A DNA stretch of 33,758 bases. It comes from Cytophagaceae bacterium. Its GTDB lineage: Bacteria; Bacteroidota; Bacteroidia; Cytophagales; Cytophagaceae. Below the pieces are notes generated by a model that had not been told where the DNA came from, searched no databases, and saw only the letters and a program-made list of their open reading frames with translations. Positions 33,713 to 33,758 of the stretch are shown here, in pieces. The translations under genes were made by a program, and so were the position numbers. Each line of letters opens with the position of its first letter. Position 1 is the stretch's first letter. The stretch is from assembly GCA_025054875.1 (NCBI GenBank), contig JANWYS010000017.1:1-33758 (forward strand), read 5' to 3'.

Positions 33713-33758
33713 TTGGGCGCGCCCCTGCGGGGCCGGGCTGTCCGCCACTCCGCTATCG
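33713..33758. repeat. Right-end half of a GC-rich dispersed-type repeat
   Basis: From TTGGGCGCGCC the DNA turns abruptly GC-rich, with a hairpin CCCC-TGC-GGGG (33722-33732) and then CGGGCTGTCCGCCACTCCGC. It is the matching first half of the element whose second half is at 1-60, and both halves contain a hairpin with the same TGC loop. Such elements are probably non-coding. The identity of the family is from memory. Confidence 0.55.

Noticed and set aside
1-33758. tRNA genes, rRNA, CRISPR arrays, transposases, prophage genes
   Set aside because: Reading both strands I found no cloverleaf-type sequence with a conserved T-loop, no regularly spaced repeats and no transposase or integrase motif.

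Overview
The window is an AT-rich stretch of a Bacteroidota chromosome, probably from the Chitinophagales/Sphingobacteriales side of the phylum. Pointers are a type III glutamine synthetase, a DUF4293 protein beside truA, Bacteroidota-type NuoA, type IX secretion (T9SS) C-terminal sorting domains on secreted glycoside hydrolases, UMF1-family transport, lipoproteins with short lipoboxes, near absence of Shine-Dalgarno sequences, and -7 elements of the TAnnTTTG kind. Placement below phylum level is inference. I see no tRNA, rRNA, insertion sequence, prophage or CRISPR array.

Layout. 1-60 is half of a GC-rich element whose other half is at 33713-33758. 576-1997 (minus): tatD and a NodB-type deacetylase. 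2092-4928 (plus): a 53-residue basic secreted peptide with its own terminator, then folC and a UMF1-family MFS transporter. 4915-6939: a small lipoprotein, an unrecognised protein and a secreted leucine-rich-repeat protein. 6980-8844 (minus): truA, nuoA and a PglD/NeuD-like acetyltransferase. 8896-9360: DUF4293 protein. 9384-13373 (minus): a T9SS-exported GH16 glucanase, then (upstream) a lipoprotein paired with a bestrophin-like channel. 13750-14445 (minus): a C26 amidohydrolase. 14490-19258 (minus): a compact set of four genes, flippase, polyprenyl-phosphate hexosyltransferase, GT39-like membrane glycosyltransferase and UPF0104 membrane protein.

19473-27976 is all on the plus strand: gatB, a second UPF0104 protein, a DUF2157/GDYXXLXY membrane pair, a TrmN6-like tRNA methyltransferase, cysM and glnN, the last closed by a very strong terminator. 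28533-31295 holds two tandem, paralogous GH5-like secreted hydrolases; the second has its T9SS sorting domain cut off by a -1 frameshift. 31348-32975 (minus) is thrB-truB, and 33059-33634 is a small membrane protein resembling a two-TM ion channel with an altered selectivity filter.

How the genes work together. Most of the window is housekeeping (tRNA modification, folate, threonine, cysteine and glutamine synthesis, tRNA amidation). The accessory content is glycan-related: three secreted hydrolases (GH16 and two GH5-like) for polysaccharide use, and the 14.5-19.3 kb cluster, which fits a pathway that makes a polyprenyl-phosphate sugar, flips a lipid-linked glycan and adds sugar on the periplasmic side. 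No complete new defence or mobile system is visible. The points most worth checking are the broken sorting domain, the flippase lacking a normal start codon, the altered-filter channel, the isolated nuoA, and the repeat halves at the two ends.
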